DNA from: Siphonodentalium dalli
Taxonomy: Eukaryota; Mollusca; Scaphopoda; Gadilida; Siphonodentaliidae
DNA length: 64,000 nt
Assembly (NCBI GenBank): GCA_032622095.1
Contig: CP136067.1
Span: 119,399,281 to 119,463,280, forward strand
Reading direction: 5' to 3'
Below are positions 11,275 to 22,370 of the stretch, one piece after another; position 1 is the stretch's first letter; each line of letters begins with the position of its first letter. The position numbers and the translations under genes were made by a program. The notes under the pieces were generated by a model that made no database searches, was not told the origin of the DNA, and saw only the letters and a program-made list of their open reading frames with translations.

Positions 11275-12650
11275 TATAAGGCTAATCAACTTAATGATAT
11301 CTAGTCATCATTGAGTATTCACCATGTAGTATCCATTTGTGAGACAGTGTTTTGGTTTTATTACTTTTATTCAGGTAATACAACTGGGTAATATATTAAT
11401 TTTGTTACTAAATATTTCTTCCGTTAATCATAAGTTTCCTGAACGCTATTACGGTGGTCCACTGTGAAGTGTGCCGCGATCCTGTGCAATCAAGAATGCT
11501 GCTAAATATGGGCTAAAGAGTCACTATAGCTGCCTATATAGCCCTATACCAACAAACATGGTACTAACATGCTTACAAACAACATTACATGGTTAGTACT
11601 TGTAAATTGTTTGAAAAAAAAACACATTTCGGAAAAAATTTACAAGCACATTTTTTTCCGCCTCTGGACCACCCACCCACCCCGACCCTATATACGGAAT
11701 GTTTTTGCAGACCCCCCCCCCCCCTGGTATCGCATCGCAATTTGCGATACAAAGTCGCACTACTGCGTTACGATTTCGCTCATTCTATCGCATTTTGCGA
11801 TGCAAGGTGTACAAAACATTGGTCCATGTCAAGTAAGCTCTTCTATATTCCTAGATACAATACTCTGTGGGGAGTCTCCCATTCCAAGGAAACTATATTT
11901 GTATCTCAAACAGAACGGTGATGAAAGAATCACTTAGCACAGAGTGTAGAATGAAGAAATTCTGGTTATGGGCCACAACATAACGTACAGTGGATTATGA
12001 TCATTTGAGAGATACTCACACAACCTCTTGTGAATATACCTATGAAGTTTCTAGTACTCAACTTCTACGATATACAACCTCTACATGTCATGATTTTCGC
12101 GTTCATTTGAAAGCATAAAATTTGCTAATCAATTAAGAAAAATGCTATACAAGTTCACCAATTGCATAGCAATTTGCGATTCAATCTTTAAAACTTATTG
12201 CGATCCCTGCCCAATTATATATTCGCTGTGGATTTTCAATAGATCTCACCCCAGAATATACTGTGCTTGGAATGGGAAACACAGAAGCACCCATATTTGA
12301 AATATTGGATATTTGTATATTACTGTATAGAAAATATATATATTTATGTAATATGAGGAAAAACAATCCTACTCTAACTGGCCTCATTGAACAACTTAAA
12401 TACTACCAAAACATTGAATGTCTCAGCACAAGTCACTTGGAAGTCAGTAGGGCTCATCATTATACAAGACAGTCAATGACTGTGGAGACGCTCACCTACT
12501 GTAAAGACTGAGAAGAAAGGGACTTTGAAGAATAACACAGTCAGTACTTGTCAAAATAAGTTAAGACAAGTAGTTAGAAACAGGGACATACATGTAGCTC
12601 GGTATTTGCTGATGAGCCGGGCTTTTCACCTTGAAATTTGAAAGTGCACA
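11275..12650. other. No recognised gene; one C-rich block
   Basis: At 11669-11724 there is a CCACCCACCCACCCCGACC stretch and a 13-C tract (11712-11724), similar to the C/G-tract blocks near 22.5 kb. Overlapping frames at 11569-11937 pass through this low-complexity block and show no domain. The rest is AT-rich. Confidence 0.35.
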
Positions 12651-12654
12651 CTAC

Positions 12655-13020
12655 TGTCAAATCTCCAACCCCTTTTAAACAAGATAATCTTAACCATTCC
12701 ATAGTCCTAAGTTCACAAAATTAATTTTAGACATCCCTCTTATGTTGAAATTTTATAACTGGAATGGGTGCTTCAAGCCCTCAAACTTTTGGGAATTTCC
12801 AGCCTGACATCTCCCATAAAGTCAAAATTTGTGCCCCATTACAACAGTTTAACATGAAGTCGGCAAATATGGACTGTTGGTTTAAAAACATACTAGTTGG
12901 AAATTAAAATCAAATTATGAGAACTATTCATATAGTGAGTCTAAGTGTGGTTTTTATTTTTGGTGTGAAAATCTAATCTACAACTAATGTTGTATCAGAA
13001 ATGAAATTTTCAAGAGGAAT
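12655..13020. repeat. Diverged GGAAATTTCC-type repeat, second locus
   Basis: Scattered CTCCAACCCC, GGGAATTTCCAGCC and AGTTGGAAATTAAAATCAAA boxes, with the same order of phrases (ACAGTTTAAC ... GTTTAAAAACATACTAGTTGG), relate it to 3.6-4.3 kb and 26.6-27.4 kb. A G10 tract follows at 13072-13081. Confidence 0.45.
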
Positions 13021-13229
13021 CTATATATTATTATAACAGTAGCATACAACATAGATACAGGTAGTGTGGGTGGGGGGGGGGCTATAACTCTTACCTCTGC
13101 CCCTAGTTGAACAAACATGAATCCCCATGTATGAGATCTATTCATCTAGTAATTTTAAACAGTGGCTTTTAAGAGTTGAAGTTAATTGATTTTCCAAAAA
13201 ATTACCCCATTGGAACAGATCTGAACATG

Positions 13230-13480
13230 CCGCACAAGGACGCTGCATACCAAATATAAGCTAAATAGACTTGAAGGTTCTTGGGAAGTAATAGTTGTTA
13301 GAATTACTATGGAGGGAGAAAGTTACGGCCCTGGCATCCCATCCCTCCCATTTGATTCGATGAACTTATTTGAACAAATCTGAACGTGAGTCGCCTACAG
13401 GTAAGGAGTTCATATGGATCTCGAGAAAAAAACAATTGTTGACGGATTGGATGGACAGACCAATGGATGGAAGGACGCTC
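13230..13480. repeat. Old interspersed repeat, diverged copy 1
   Basis: This shares with 14.6-14.86 kb the order CATACCAAATATAA, TTAGAATTACTATG, TTATTTGAACAAATCTGAA, GAGTCGCC and a terminal TTGTTGACGGA-TGGA stretch. The tail ends in GGAC/GGAT-rich sequence, as often seen for 3' ends of SINE-like or LINE-derived repeats. Confidence 0.6.
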
Positions 13481-14397
13481 TGTCAGACCGACAGTTTCAA
13501 TCCAACAACAGCAATATACCTCCATTGTTTGTTCATAATTAGGTAGAATGAGTTCACATAGATAAGTGGTTGTTAAGAAAATATTGGAACAACCAAGCCT
13601 GAATTCAGTGTGTCTGAAGTCCCCAAAGAGTGAAAGTAGTGATGCTATTCTGTAAGGTGGGATAGCATCACCAAATTCACAATATGGGAACCTAATTTTA
13701 CTTAATCCCCAACTGCTATGGGAGACCTAGGGACAGATAGAAATTCTCCAGCTGAAGTTGGCGATGTATGCACACCCATTGGGCACCTCAATTATGCATT
13801 TATCTTCTGCAAATTATGGGATATAGAATCTGAACAGAAGGAAAAAAAGCAGCTAAAATTTTTATATACTTCACAGAAGATTAGGCCTAAGCAGAATGAG
13901 GTCCTCAGATGGTGTATTTGGTGATGCTAGCCTGCTGTGTGAAGCAACATAATTAAATTCACCCTCTGGGAACCTCATTCTACAAATGCCAGACACTCTT
14001 AATTCAAGCTTGGAGAAAATGAAATTAATCTGATTTTAATGACCACTGAGTGATAATGTAAACAACAAGGGTGCTTCATTGATAACACCATTAATCTCAT
14101 TTAAATTATGAATGACATGAATTACACTCTCTGGGGATGGAGAGCACTATGGCATAGCAGTTGTTATCTATCCATCTGGCACTGTTTTATAAACATGTGT
14201 CCATCAGAGCACATGGGTGGCTTGCTGTAGTGAGAATACAAGGATATTAAAGTAATTTACTGAACATTTCTGTACATCTGTCTGTTCCTGCTTTCTCCCA
14301 AACCCCTGATTTTGAATCAAATATAGTGTAGTGACTAGAGGTACCTCCCCTCCCCTCCCAAAGATGTAATGTCATAGGTTCTTCAAAATTTTAATGA
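13481..14397. other. No recognised feature
   Basis: No gene or clear repeat, apart from two short similar phrases (GATGCTATTCTGTAAGGTGG near 13640 and GATGCTAGCCTGCTGTGTG near 13922) that may be a decayed duplication. Confidence 0.3.
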
Positions 14398-14525
14398 GAT
14401 TTTTTTAATTTTATTTAAAAATAAAAATAAAATTATTTAATAAAAAAATATTATTTATTAAAAATAAAATATATATATATTGCTTAAATTGAGCAATAAG
14501 TTAAATCTAAAAAAAAAAAATTTAA
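14398..14525. repeat. AT-only low-complexity tract
   Basis: About 128 bases that are nearly all A and T, including (AT)n near 14470 and an A run ending near 14520. Confidence 0.8.
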
Positions 14526-14599
14526 ATTCAGATTTATGTCCATAGCCCCACCCACATTTGACCCAGTTACCTCATTTAACCAGTCACCCAAGGTACCCT

Positions 14600-14925
14600 C
14601 ATACCAAATATGAACCCATTCGGGCCGACAACTTCAGAAAAGAAGTCGTTTTAAGAATTACTATGTGGAAAAATAGTTATGGTCCTGACATCAAAACTAT
14701 TTGACTTGGTGACCTCATTTGAACAAATCTGAATTCTGAGTCACCTAGGGAACATCCACACCAAATATAAACCCAATCGGTCTGATGGTTTCAGAGGAGA
14801 AGATGTTTAAAGAATTGTTGACGGACGGACGGATGGACGGACGGACGGATGGACGGACGACGGACGAGTAGTGGTGACTATAGCTCCAGCGGAGACTTCG
14901 TCTCAGATGAGCTAAAAACAAGATG
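14600..14925. repeat. Interspersed repeat copy 2 with GGAC/GGAT microsatellite and GAGCTAAAA tail
   Basis: The body is homologous to 13.23-13.48 kb. The GACGGACGGATGGAC microsatellite spans about 14818-14862, followed by GTGGTGACTATAGCTC and, after GACTTCGTCTC, AGATGAGCTAAAAACAAG. In my recollection this tail layout is common in mollusc genomes, which supports the taxonomic guess. Confidence 0.65.
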
Positions 14926-15325
14926 GGAAGACTTGAAACCATTGTTAACATATCAATAAGTCAACAGAAAAGTGGAAATAAAAATTGTTTACATTACCGT
15001 CAATTCCAAATTCAACTAATGTTTTTGCATGCATATAGGCAAGATTGTAGGGATGAAGGGAACTCAAGCTCACATGTAATCTCCACTGAGATGGAATGCT
15101 CCCCTCCCACCCCACGACAATAATATATCAATTAACTAAACATTTGTTTGTTTATTACAATTGTACAAAGTTTGATACAAAAAGCAATAATATATCAAAC
15201 ATACAATCTATACTTTATGTCCAATAGAATAATCGACCATCATATTATATATACATTAATATGTGTACACTTATGTATGATTATGCATATCAGGATCCTA
15301 ATATAAATATTTAAAAAAAATATAT
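14926..15325. other. No recognised feature
   Basis: AT-rich sequence; nothing supported. Confidence 0.3.
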
Positions 15326-15476
15326 ATATTCGCCTTGTCGGCTCGGTCGGTTCCTCTCTAACCCTTCTTTGTTTATCTGGGAACGCGACAAATCTATAAG
15401 TTTCGGCACTTGTGTCCCAATCCAATTGTTGTATGTATATATATACATTTATATATGGCAATAAAACATGTTTAAA
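15326..15476 (+). mobile_element. Solo 3' tail of the 38.8-42.6 kb LINE family
   Basis: This 150-base stretch matches the 3' end of the large LINE (42425-42573): TATTCGCCTTGTCG, CTCTCTA, TTTATCTGGGAACG, GGCACTTGTGTCCCAATC, TTGTTGTATGTATAT and the terminal GGCAATAAAACATGTTTAAA. It fits a severely 5'-truncated insertion, which is usual for target-primed reverse transcription. Confidence 0.85.
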
Positions 15477-15492
15477 GAAGCATAATCAGAAT

Positions 15493-15927
15493 TAACGCTC
15501 GAAAATTACTATTTCTTTGGGTTCGGGGGTAAAAAAAACATTTGATTCGAGTCGAGCAACCCACCCATCAAAGCTCAGAGTGATCAGATATCTATTTTTG
15601 AAATCTATTATTTTTCACCACCGGTACTAGTTAGTGGCCTGGTAAAAACTCGACGAGAACACGGTTTCGGACCAAATTGCGAATGAAGAAGGAAAGCTCT
15701 AAAATCAAGTGGGCTTTTGCTGTCAGATATTTGACAAACCGGCAAAATTTCGTTGAACAAAATGTTGACAAATAACAGGTTTTGGGCAATTTTATACTAT
15801 AGTTGACTGTTGTTAGCATTACTTTTGAGCAATTAATCGATTCTGATAACTGACACGGCATATTAAAATTTTTTGTTTTGTTGGAATCTGATGATATAGG
15901 GACCATCGAATCGGATTGAGTACCTTT
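15493..15927. mobile_element. GGTACTCAATCC-ended repeat family, copy 1
   Basis: The right end CGAATCGGATTGAGTACCTT and the internal phrases GAGTGATCAGATATC, CTCTAAAATCAAGTGG and ACTATAGTTGACTGTTGTTA are shared with copies at 20.09-20.41 kb (reverse) and 22.37-23.21 kb. The left end lacks the terminal GGTACTC, perhaps lost when the LINE tail at 15.33-15.48 kb inserted. Homology continues past the right end (to about 16020) with the 20.1-kb copy. Confidence 0.7.
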
Positions 15928-16670
15928 AACTATATAGACAAAACTTGCTGAGAAGAGATAGACGTTCTGTAAGGCACCACGTTTAAATCTAAACTATAAT
16001 TGGCCTACCTTATTCCACATCCCGGGTTCTGATGAGATAGTTCTGTGCTCCCATATCCGGTTGGGCATCAGGAGAACCATGGCAACTGTTGACGAAAGAG
16101 AGCCAAGTCGTTAACATATTCGTTTTAGCCTATATGTGTGAGTCAATATGATATCAATCTATTAAACTTGTGCAGTACATAAACAGAACCCTTTGTTACG
16201 CCGCAAGTTTCAACACGAGGCTGAAGCCTTTCCGTGTATCATTGCGCCACATGCAACAGGGTGCGATTCTTTTGCGATTAAAGATCACGCTGGTCATCCT
16301 ATAATACCCGTGCGGGCAAATTTTTAATAAACACCTTTGCAGGCACGAGTGAAGAGTACAGGTAGGTTTGTTTTGAGGGAAATTATTTTATTAATTGTTT
16401 TTCTTCGGACACAACTCCGGATCCACGAGGTGTTGGATGAACAAAGCTTCAACAAAATGTCAACAGTTTCACAAATAAAGCTCCATAATGTGACGAAATG
16501 CTCGATAAATTGTGAGAATAAGCTTTCATGTTTCAATTTTGTCTGTTTTCAGCTCCAAGATGATGGTCGACTCGCATATATGAGAGATTGCATTGGCACA
16601 TGTTTTTCGCCAAAAAAATCAGGAAGCTTCCGTCATGAAAGTGATATATTAGCTTAGAATCGCCCCAGGT
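15928..16670. other. Repeat remnant and lone palindrome half-site
   Basis: 15928-16021 is homologous, in reverse, to parts of 20092-20212. At 16567-16602 GGTCGACTCGCATATATGAG...GCATTGGCACATG matches one arm of the palindromes at 21.79-21.99 kb. The 106-codon frame around 16337-16657 overlaps this repeat and shows no domain. Confidence 0.5.
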
Positions 16671-16689
16671 CTATTATTTCGATAAGAGA

Positions 16690-17065
16690 GAGAGATATGT
16701 GTTATTCCTCCAAATATGGAGACCATTATGGTACAATATATATATATACACACACACAAAATTTAAATGATGACATATATACACATGCAATACGATTTAA
16801 CTTGAGCAGGCTCACTTGAAGTAAGCTCATCCATCAAAGTGTGAGTATGCCAATCTAATTCCATAAGTGATAACCAACTCATACCGAAGACCGAAGAATT
16901 GTTCATGAAACACTATAAATAAATTGTAGCAGTAATAAACCGCAAAACAACAAGTTTGAGACAACTATATATACATATATATACATATTCATACATATAT
17001 ACTTTTGAAATATATATGTATACATATATATACATACACACATACATACTTACGTATACATATAT
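16690..17065. repeat. TATATACATA-type microsatellites
   Basis: Runs of TATATATACACACACAC (around 16738) and TATATACATATATA (16966-17060) flank about 200 bases of unremarkable AT-rich sequence. Confidence 0.8.
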
Positions 17066-17098
17066 ATGAGATGATGTGAACTTCTGCACCGATGCAAT

Positions 17099-17751
17099 AT
17101 GCTAAGGGGTTTCTTCCGATATTATATATACGTTAATGAGGTATCCGATATGATTATTTTATCATATAACTTAGTCAGAACATCACTAAAGGCGTCAGGA
17201 CTATACATACCGCGCAACCCAGGGAACATGAGTCCAACACTAAGCAAATTCAAAATAACTACGAAGGCGAACCATGTTTCTGACTTCCAAATAAGCCTCA
17301 GCGACGAAGCCTCACCCACAGGAAGAAATAAACTGAGAACGTATCGACTTTTTAAACATGACTACAATATCGAACCTTACCTTATTTACACTAGCACAAT
17401 AGAGGATAGAACCGCATTCGCTCGTTTTCGGATTAGTAATCACCCATTACTCATAGAAAAAGGCAGACATGTAAACCCCCGGTAGATGTAGAGAAAAGAA
17501 TATGTTTATTTTGTAAACTTGGCTCTATAGAAGATGAATTTCACTTTCTGATGGACTGCTCGCTTTATGCGGGTCTTAGGAATGATTTAGTATCGATGAT
17601 TAGATCTGTACACCACCATTTTGATCAACTTTGCCCACTAGAGAAATTTAAAGTGATTATGACCAATGATTGTCCCGAAATTTGTGCAGGTGTATGTAAT
17701 CTGATCCGGAGGTTCTTTGCATTGAGATCTGATTTTTGCAATGACATCTAA
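17099..17751 (+). pseudogene. C-terminal fragment of a non-LTR retrotransposon ORF2
   Basis: The reading shows the C-terminal pattern of many animal LINE ORF2 proteins: NKLRTYRLFKHDYNIEPYL, then ARFRISNHPLLIEKGRH, then a zinc-knuckle-like CLFCKLGSIEDEFHFLMDC. The first 128 codons (17099-17485) are in one frame. The Cys-rich part (VDVEKRICLFC onwards) is in another, ending in a stop at 17749-17751. The one-base shift falls in the C run near 17477. No reverse-transcriptase motif precedes it, so the copy is strongly 5'-truncated. The inverted repeat of the next element starts immediately after its stop codon. Confidence 0.75.
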
Positions 17752-17752
17752 T

Positions 17753-18768
17753 GGAGCTTTCCACAGAGGCCACACCCACAGCGGTAGTCCCGCCCACTGG
17801 TAAAAATACTTTATCCACATAAATATTGTCTGTTACCCGAGATCGACTTCTCCGAAGTGAACACATCAGCACTTGGCCTTATGTTAACTAGCTGAAACAG
17901 ACTCATGTACATGATTCGTTCAAATTTGATCTTTTAACCAATTTTATTTAAAAAAAATTACTTAGATTATTTTTTTTTTTAGATTGAACTTTGATCTGCT
18001 GTTGAAAAAAAACTAAATAATTTGCTTTTAAATTAAAAACAAATTTAAATTTTTAAATTAAATTTTGTAAATTAAATTTGTTTTATCTTCTTTTTAGATT
18101 TTTAGATTGAATCTTTATAATTTGTGTTAATTTTTTAATTTAAATTGTTTTTTACTTAATTAATTTTTTTTAATTTAATTTGAAAATTTTCTTTTTAGAT
18201 TTTTAGACTGAAACTTATTGCTAAAAAATTTGAAAATTTGAAAAAACAAATTTAAATGTTTTTTATTTGTTTAAAAAATTTAATTTAAAATATAAGTTCG
18301 TTATCACATCTGCCGTGGTACCCCGATGCACCACACCAAATTTGGTTAAAATCGATCAAGGGCTCTGGAAGAAAAATTGCATACAGACCAGAACAGACAG
18401 ACAGATCACTGAACTCTAATATATCTAAACCAGAGAACATACATTCGTTTTCCATTAAATATGAAAATTATGACAAGTGTCATGCTAAACGAAAAACATT
18501 GTTATAATCACGCATAAATTTATAACATCATGCCGCAAATATAAATCTCAGTATATTATGATTTGACAACAAAAAAGTTGTTTGAATATAGCCAATTTAA
18601 CACTGAATGTATGCATGGATATCAAAATTAGGGTGAAGAAAGATGGCGTCGAAAAAATCTCCGCAGCCAGCGGCCGGTTCGGCATCTGATTGGTTGAATA
18701 TATTCTAATAAATTGCCATTGGGCGGGACTACGCTGTGGGCGTGGCCTCTGTGGAAAGCTCCATTGGC
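17753..18768. mobile_element. ~1-kb element with 45-50 bp inverted ends
   Basis: AATGGAGCTTTCCACAGAGG with GTAGTCCCGCCCA on the left (17752-17800) is mirrored by GGGCGGGACTAC with CCTCTGTGGAAAGCTCCATT on the right (18720-18766). The interior is an AT-rich low-complexity tract (about 17940-18300) followed by a retroelement-like tail. No transposase is visible. It could be a MITE or two facing copies of one short repeat. Confidence 0.65.
18310..18440 (+). repeat. Retroelement-type 3' tail
   Basis: The phrase CACCAAATTTGGTTAAAATC, then GAAGAAAAATTGCATACAGA, then ACAGACAGACAGATCA has the shape of many RTE/CR1-like or SINE 3' ends ending in GACA repeats. It lies inside the TIR-bounded element. 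Confidence 0.5.
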
Positions 18769-19014
18769 TTACGGTTATTGGATATCAATGGCATCCGGCA
18801 GTAACTGTGATATTGTATTTACAGTCGCAGCACAACTGTAAGCAATTAAGCAATCATTAAGTCGTAGATTGCCGCGATGTGATTGATCAGTTTCATTTGT
18901 ATTATTATTTGAACTCGTTAGTACTACTTTTCGCCATGTTTGCTATTTGATTGTTTATTCATTATGTATTCTCAGCAACCTGTTCTTATATATGGATGTT
19001 CTTGCTAATAAATT

Positions 19015-20000
19015 CTATTCTAGGATGAAAATAAACCTCACACATCGCTTGAAAAGACGATATTCATCATACAACAATTCAATTTGCATTGGGATACACC
19101 CGCCAAGGCAGTACGCAAGGAATGTATCCCAATTCAGGTTGTCAATAAAGATAAAGGTTTCAATTCCAAATATGTCAATCAGTGAATACCAAAATGTGTT
19201 TCGTACCATCTGTGCGAACTCAGATGTACACTCGAGATACCTATGAAACAAGATATTTGAATATGTTTGGTTGCAGCGACTACATTGAGCGTCATTGACG
19301 TACGTGGTTTTGGTCAAAATATTGGCCATCTTGATACAGATTGGAAAATACTCAGGTTCTTCTCGGGAGAGCTGCCAAAGTTTCCACATTGACTGATTGC
19401 CGGGTTTTACCTTGAAGAAGAATGATAGAGAATCGTCTCTTTGATCACTCTGACTCACTTCGCGTGAGTAGTGAGCAGAGAGACAATCTCTGACAATTTT
19501 CTTCAAAGTGGTCTGAATGGGGAAGGAACCCGTTTCCGTAAAAAATGTGAGATAATGGTATAAGTCGAATCTATGGAGAATATCAGAGATATCTTTCAGA
19601 AATCCTGTCATCGGGCGACCATATATTCGATTATTCGATTACCATGATAATTGAATAGGAATACATCGAGATCTGCTCTGTGATTCCGTGGTAAGTTAAC
19701 CAGTGTTCCAAGAAACAATAATTTTCTCCGCTGAATTTCGTACTCAATAGGGAGAAGTCCGAGTAGTGATAGGGATAATATTGTACTGCTGCGTTTCGGA
19801 ATGCGCTGTAAATTCTTAACACACATGCGGTAAGCGCGTTCTAACGTCGTATACTGCGTATGTGACAAACCCCACCACGATTCACAACCATAAAGAGCTT
19901 TGGGAATAACGATATGCTTAAGGATCTTTAGGTTGGTTAAAGGAGAGCATTCGGTTGTAACTGGTGAGCGACAAAATAGTACATCTATAAAAATTGTCCC
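19015..20000 (-). pseudogene. C-terminal part of a non-LTR retrotransposon ORF2
   Basis: Reading leftwards from about 19940, LTNLKILKHIVIPKALYGCE is the post-RT segment typical of LINE ORF2 proteins (YG.E.W). It is followed by GLSHTQYTTLERAYRMCVKN and a long domain to the stop at 19015-19017, with a Cys/His cluster near 19290 (CSRCNQTYSNILFH). Three overlapping frames (19608-19868, 19015-19611 and the start above) show frameshifts near 19865 and 19610. The last 198 codons are uninterrupted, so decay is moderate. Reverse-transcriptase motifs A-C are absent; upstream homology is replaced by another repeat near 20030. Confidence 0.75.
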
Positions 20001-20091
20001 AGTCAGATCGTTGCCAACTGAATGAACCTTCTTTTATCAACATTTTGTTCAACGACATTTTGCCGAACCTTCTTTTAATTAAAAGAAAAAT

Positions 20092-20410
20092 ATGTGGAAT
20101 AAGGTAGGCCAATTGTAGTTTACATTTGAATGTTGGAATCTGGTGATATGGGGACCATCGAATCGGATTGAGTACCTTATATCGTCTATCTCTTCCCAGC
20201 AAGTTTAGTTTAAAGGTACTCAATCCCATTCGATGGTCCCCATATCATCAGAATGCAACAACAACATTTTTTGAAATGCCGCTTCAGTTATCCGAATACA
20301 TTAATTGCCCAAAAATATTGCTAACAACAGTCAACTATAGTATAAAATTGCCCAAAACCTATTATTTATCAACATGTTGTTCAACGAAATTTTGCCGGTT
20401 TGCCAACCGA
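20092..20410. mobile_element. Fold-back copy of the GGTACTCAATCC family
   Basis: 20131-20177 (GGAATCTGGTGATATGGGGA ... GATTGAGTACCTT) and 20213-20262 (AAGGTACTCAATCC ... TCCCCATATCATCAGAATG) are inverted repeats around a 35-base apex. That apex is itself homologous to the right flank of the 15.9-kb copy. Further right, ACAACAGTCAACTATAGTAT and CAACGAAATTTTGCCGGTTT match 15740-15810 in reverse. Confidence 0.75.
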
Positions 20411-20849
20411 ATGAACGAAACATTTTCACACCGATATGCTACCTTGCTATTTATTATATAAACTGCCTGATATACGATATACATGCATATTATTGTGACC
20501 AGCAGTTATATGTGCCTATATAGAATTGTGACCTGGAAATGGAAATAATGCACCTTTTTTGTTGTTGAAAACGGGGAGGGTGGGCACCGTGGGATTGTTG
20601 GGAAGTGAAAAATTAAGCAGTTAGTGGTGATATTGACAGTCATTCCGTATGAAATACATTGTATTGTAACTCAAGTTAAACAAAATACTGTAAAGTGTGT
20701 AACACACGTTACATTGTTTAATTGACAATACTCGCTCGAAAAACTTCCTATGTATCGGATTTCCGACTATTTTTATAGATTTGCACATTAAGGAATGTGA
20801 CAGGGATCAAGCGATATCTTTATATATAACCGTGTAAATGTATTTCGCA
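20411..20849. other. No recognised feature
   Basis: AT-rich sequence; nothing supported. Confidence 0.3.
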
Positions 20850-21467
20850 TGAGATTTTTATATTCACATCGCAAACGTAGCGGTTCAAAGCGCGCGATTT
20901 TTATGTTCACACCGAAAGCGATTGGATCTCATCGTCGTGCGCGATGGTAATAGGGCAGATACATGTTTGAGTGCTTCATTTGCTATGCAGGCAGGTCACA
21001 AATACAATGTATATGGACATTTTAAACAGAATTTGCTAAACATATACCTGTAAAAGTTTTTCAAACTCATTTAATTGTCAATTATAATATGTCAAGAGGA
21101 ATGGTGCACGTGCTTCCTAAATTTTCATAGCAATTACGTTTAATTGAATTTCATTCTATCATTCCATTTTGTGATTTTTTTTTATCGGGGGGGGGGTGCA
21201 AATTGTGGGCAAAGTGACTTCTCAAGTTGTCGCTAAAGTCCTCGACAACCTTTTTTTTATCGCGGCGACGAATGAATATGTCGCCTTAAAATAGAATTAA
21301 TACACACGTATATAAACATCCTATTTGATAGCGACCCAATTATCCCGTTGGTTCTGGTTGGTTTGCCAAAAAGCGAGAAATCGACGAAGCATAACATCAC
21401 TGCGCGGCTTTTAATCGCTACGGATGACAGAAAACGGCTGAAATAATCGCGCACTCGCGCCAGGTAT
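20850..21467. mobile_element. GCGCGC-ended MITE family, copy 1
   Basis: This is collinear with 28243-29027: GCGCGCGATTTTTATGTTCA, then GCAGGCAGGTCACAAATACA, then ATGTATATGGACATTTTAA, a T run with TATCGGGGGG, GACGACGAATGAAT-type phrases (here GCGACGAATGAATATGTCGC) and TAATCGCGCACTCGCG at the right end. The ends are inverted, but the left end is shorter than in copy 2. No coding frame is shared between the copies. Confidence 0.8.
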
Positions 21468-21755
21468 TAGGACCGCAGCAATCAATGGGTAGCACGTTGT
21501 GCGCAATCATGCCTACCCGACTGAATCCGCAAAATAATGCCAGTATTCAAGTTCAATGATGTATAACATTGACTGTCACCGGGACGCAGGATTCACCCAG
21601 ATGTTGACGAATATAACTGTTCACTTCAGACATTTCAAACTTTATAATTAAGATATTAGGTGGCGGTCAAGCAAATTAGTTCACAATTCACATAGTTGAC
21701 AATCGGTTTCCGTTTGCTATCGATATCAACAGGGCGACTGTTATTAGTTGAGATA
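21468..21755. other. No recognised feature
   Basis: No gene or repeat supported. Confidence 0.3.
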
Positions 21756-22142
21756 TTAACCCTTTACCCAACAGGAGGGCCCTGTGCCAATGCATTCTCT
21801 TATATATGCGAGTCGACCATAGGTCGCCTCGAATATATAAGAGAATGCATTGGCTTAACACATTAAAAATTATAAAATTGTTAAAGAATGTAAGACAAAA
21901 TGGTAAAAAGATTTTGTTTAGGCCAATGCATTCTCTTATATATGCGAGGCGACCTATGGTCGACTCGCATATATAAGAGAATGCATTGGCACAGGGCATA
22001 ACTGTAACTATCACAATGTGGTCAAGGAGCCGGTTCCAATGATATCCATATTTGTATGGTTCTATTGAGACAGACCGAAGATATTTTAGGCTGTTGAAGC
22101 TTTATTTGGCCGGTTTTGGCCGGTTTGTTGGGTAAAGGGTTA
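21756..22142. mobile_element. Small element with TIRs enclosing two nested palindromes
   Basis: The terminal inverted repeats are AACCCTTTACCCAACA (about 21758-21773) and TGTTGGGTAAAGGGT (22126-22140), each flanked by TA. Inside are two 69-base palindromes, 21786-21854 and 21922-21990. Both have arms GCCAATGCATTCTCTTATAT, with GTCGACCATAGGTCGCC or its complement at the apex. The whole 21779-21997 block is also one inverted repeat around a 67-base spacer. A MITE carrying a double palindrome is the simplest reading. Confidence 0.8.
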
Positions 22143-22370
22143 TCGAAGAACCATATATATATAGAACGAACAGTTACCATGGTTACGATTGCCTGTATCT
22201 TTTACGTCTGGATATTCGACCGTTTTCGAACAAATACTTTCGATCCGAATACGAATCGAATATCGAGACCGAATCGATATAACGAATCGAACATCTAGTT
22301 TTCGCAAGACCCTATCAATAAGTGTTATTGTTTTCCTCTGAAGCCATAATTTACCGTTATAACCCCTTAA
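22143..22370. other. Short GAATCGA/CGAATA-rich stretch, no gene
   Basis: A cluster of TTCGA, CGAATA and GAATCGA words at 22210-22295 gives a local simple-sequence character. Nothing else is seen. Confidence 0.4.

Noticed and set aside
11569-11937. 122- and 110-codon overlapping frames
   Set aside because: They pass through a CCACCCACCC/C13 low-complexity block in two registers and show no domain.
17099-17751. A host gene with a Cys-rich zinc knuckle
   Set aside because: The order of motifs is that of a LINE ORF2 C-terminus, with a frameshift and no upstream exon.
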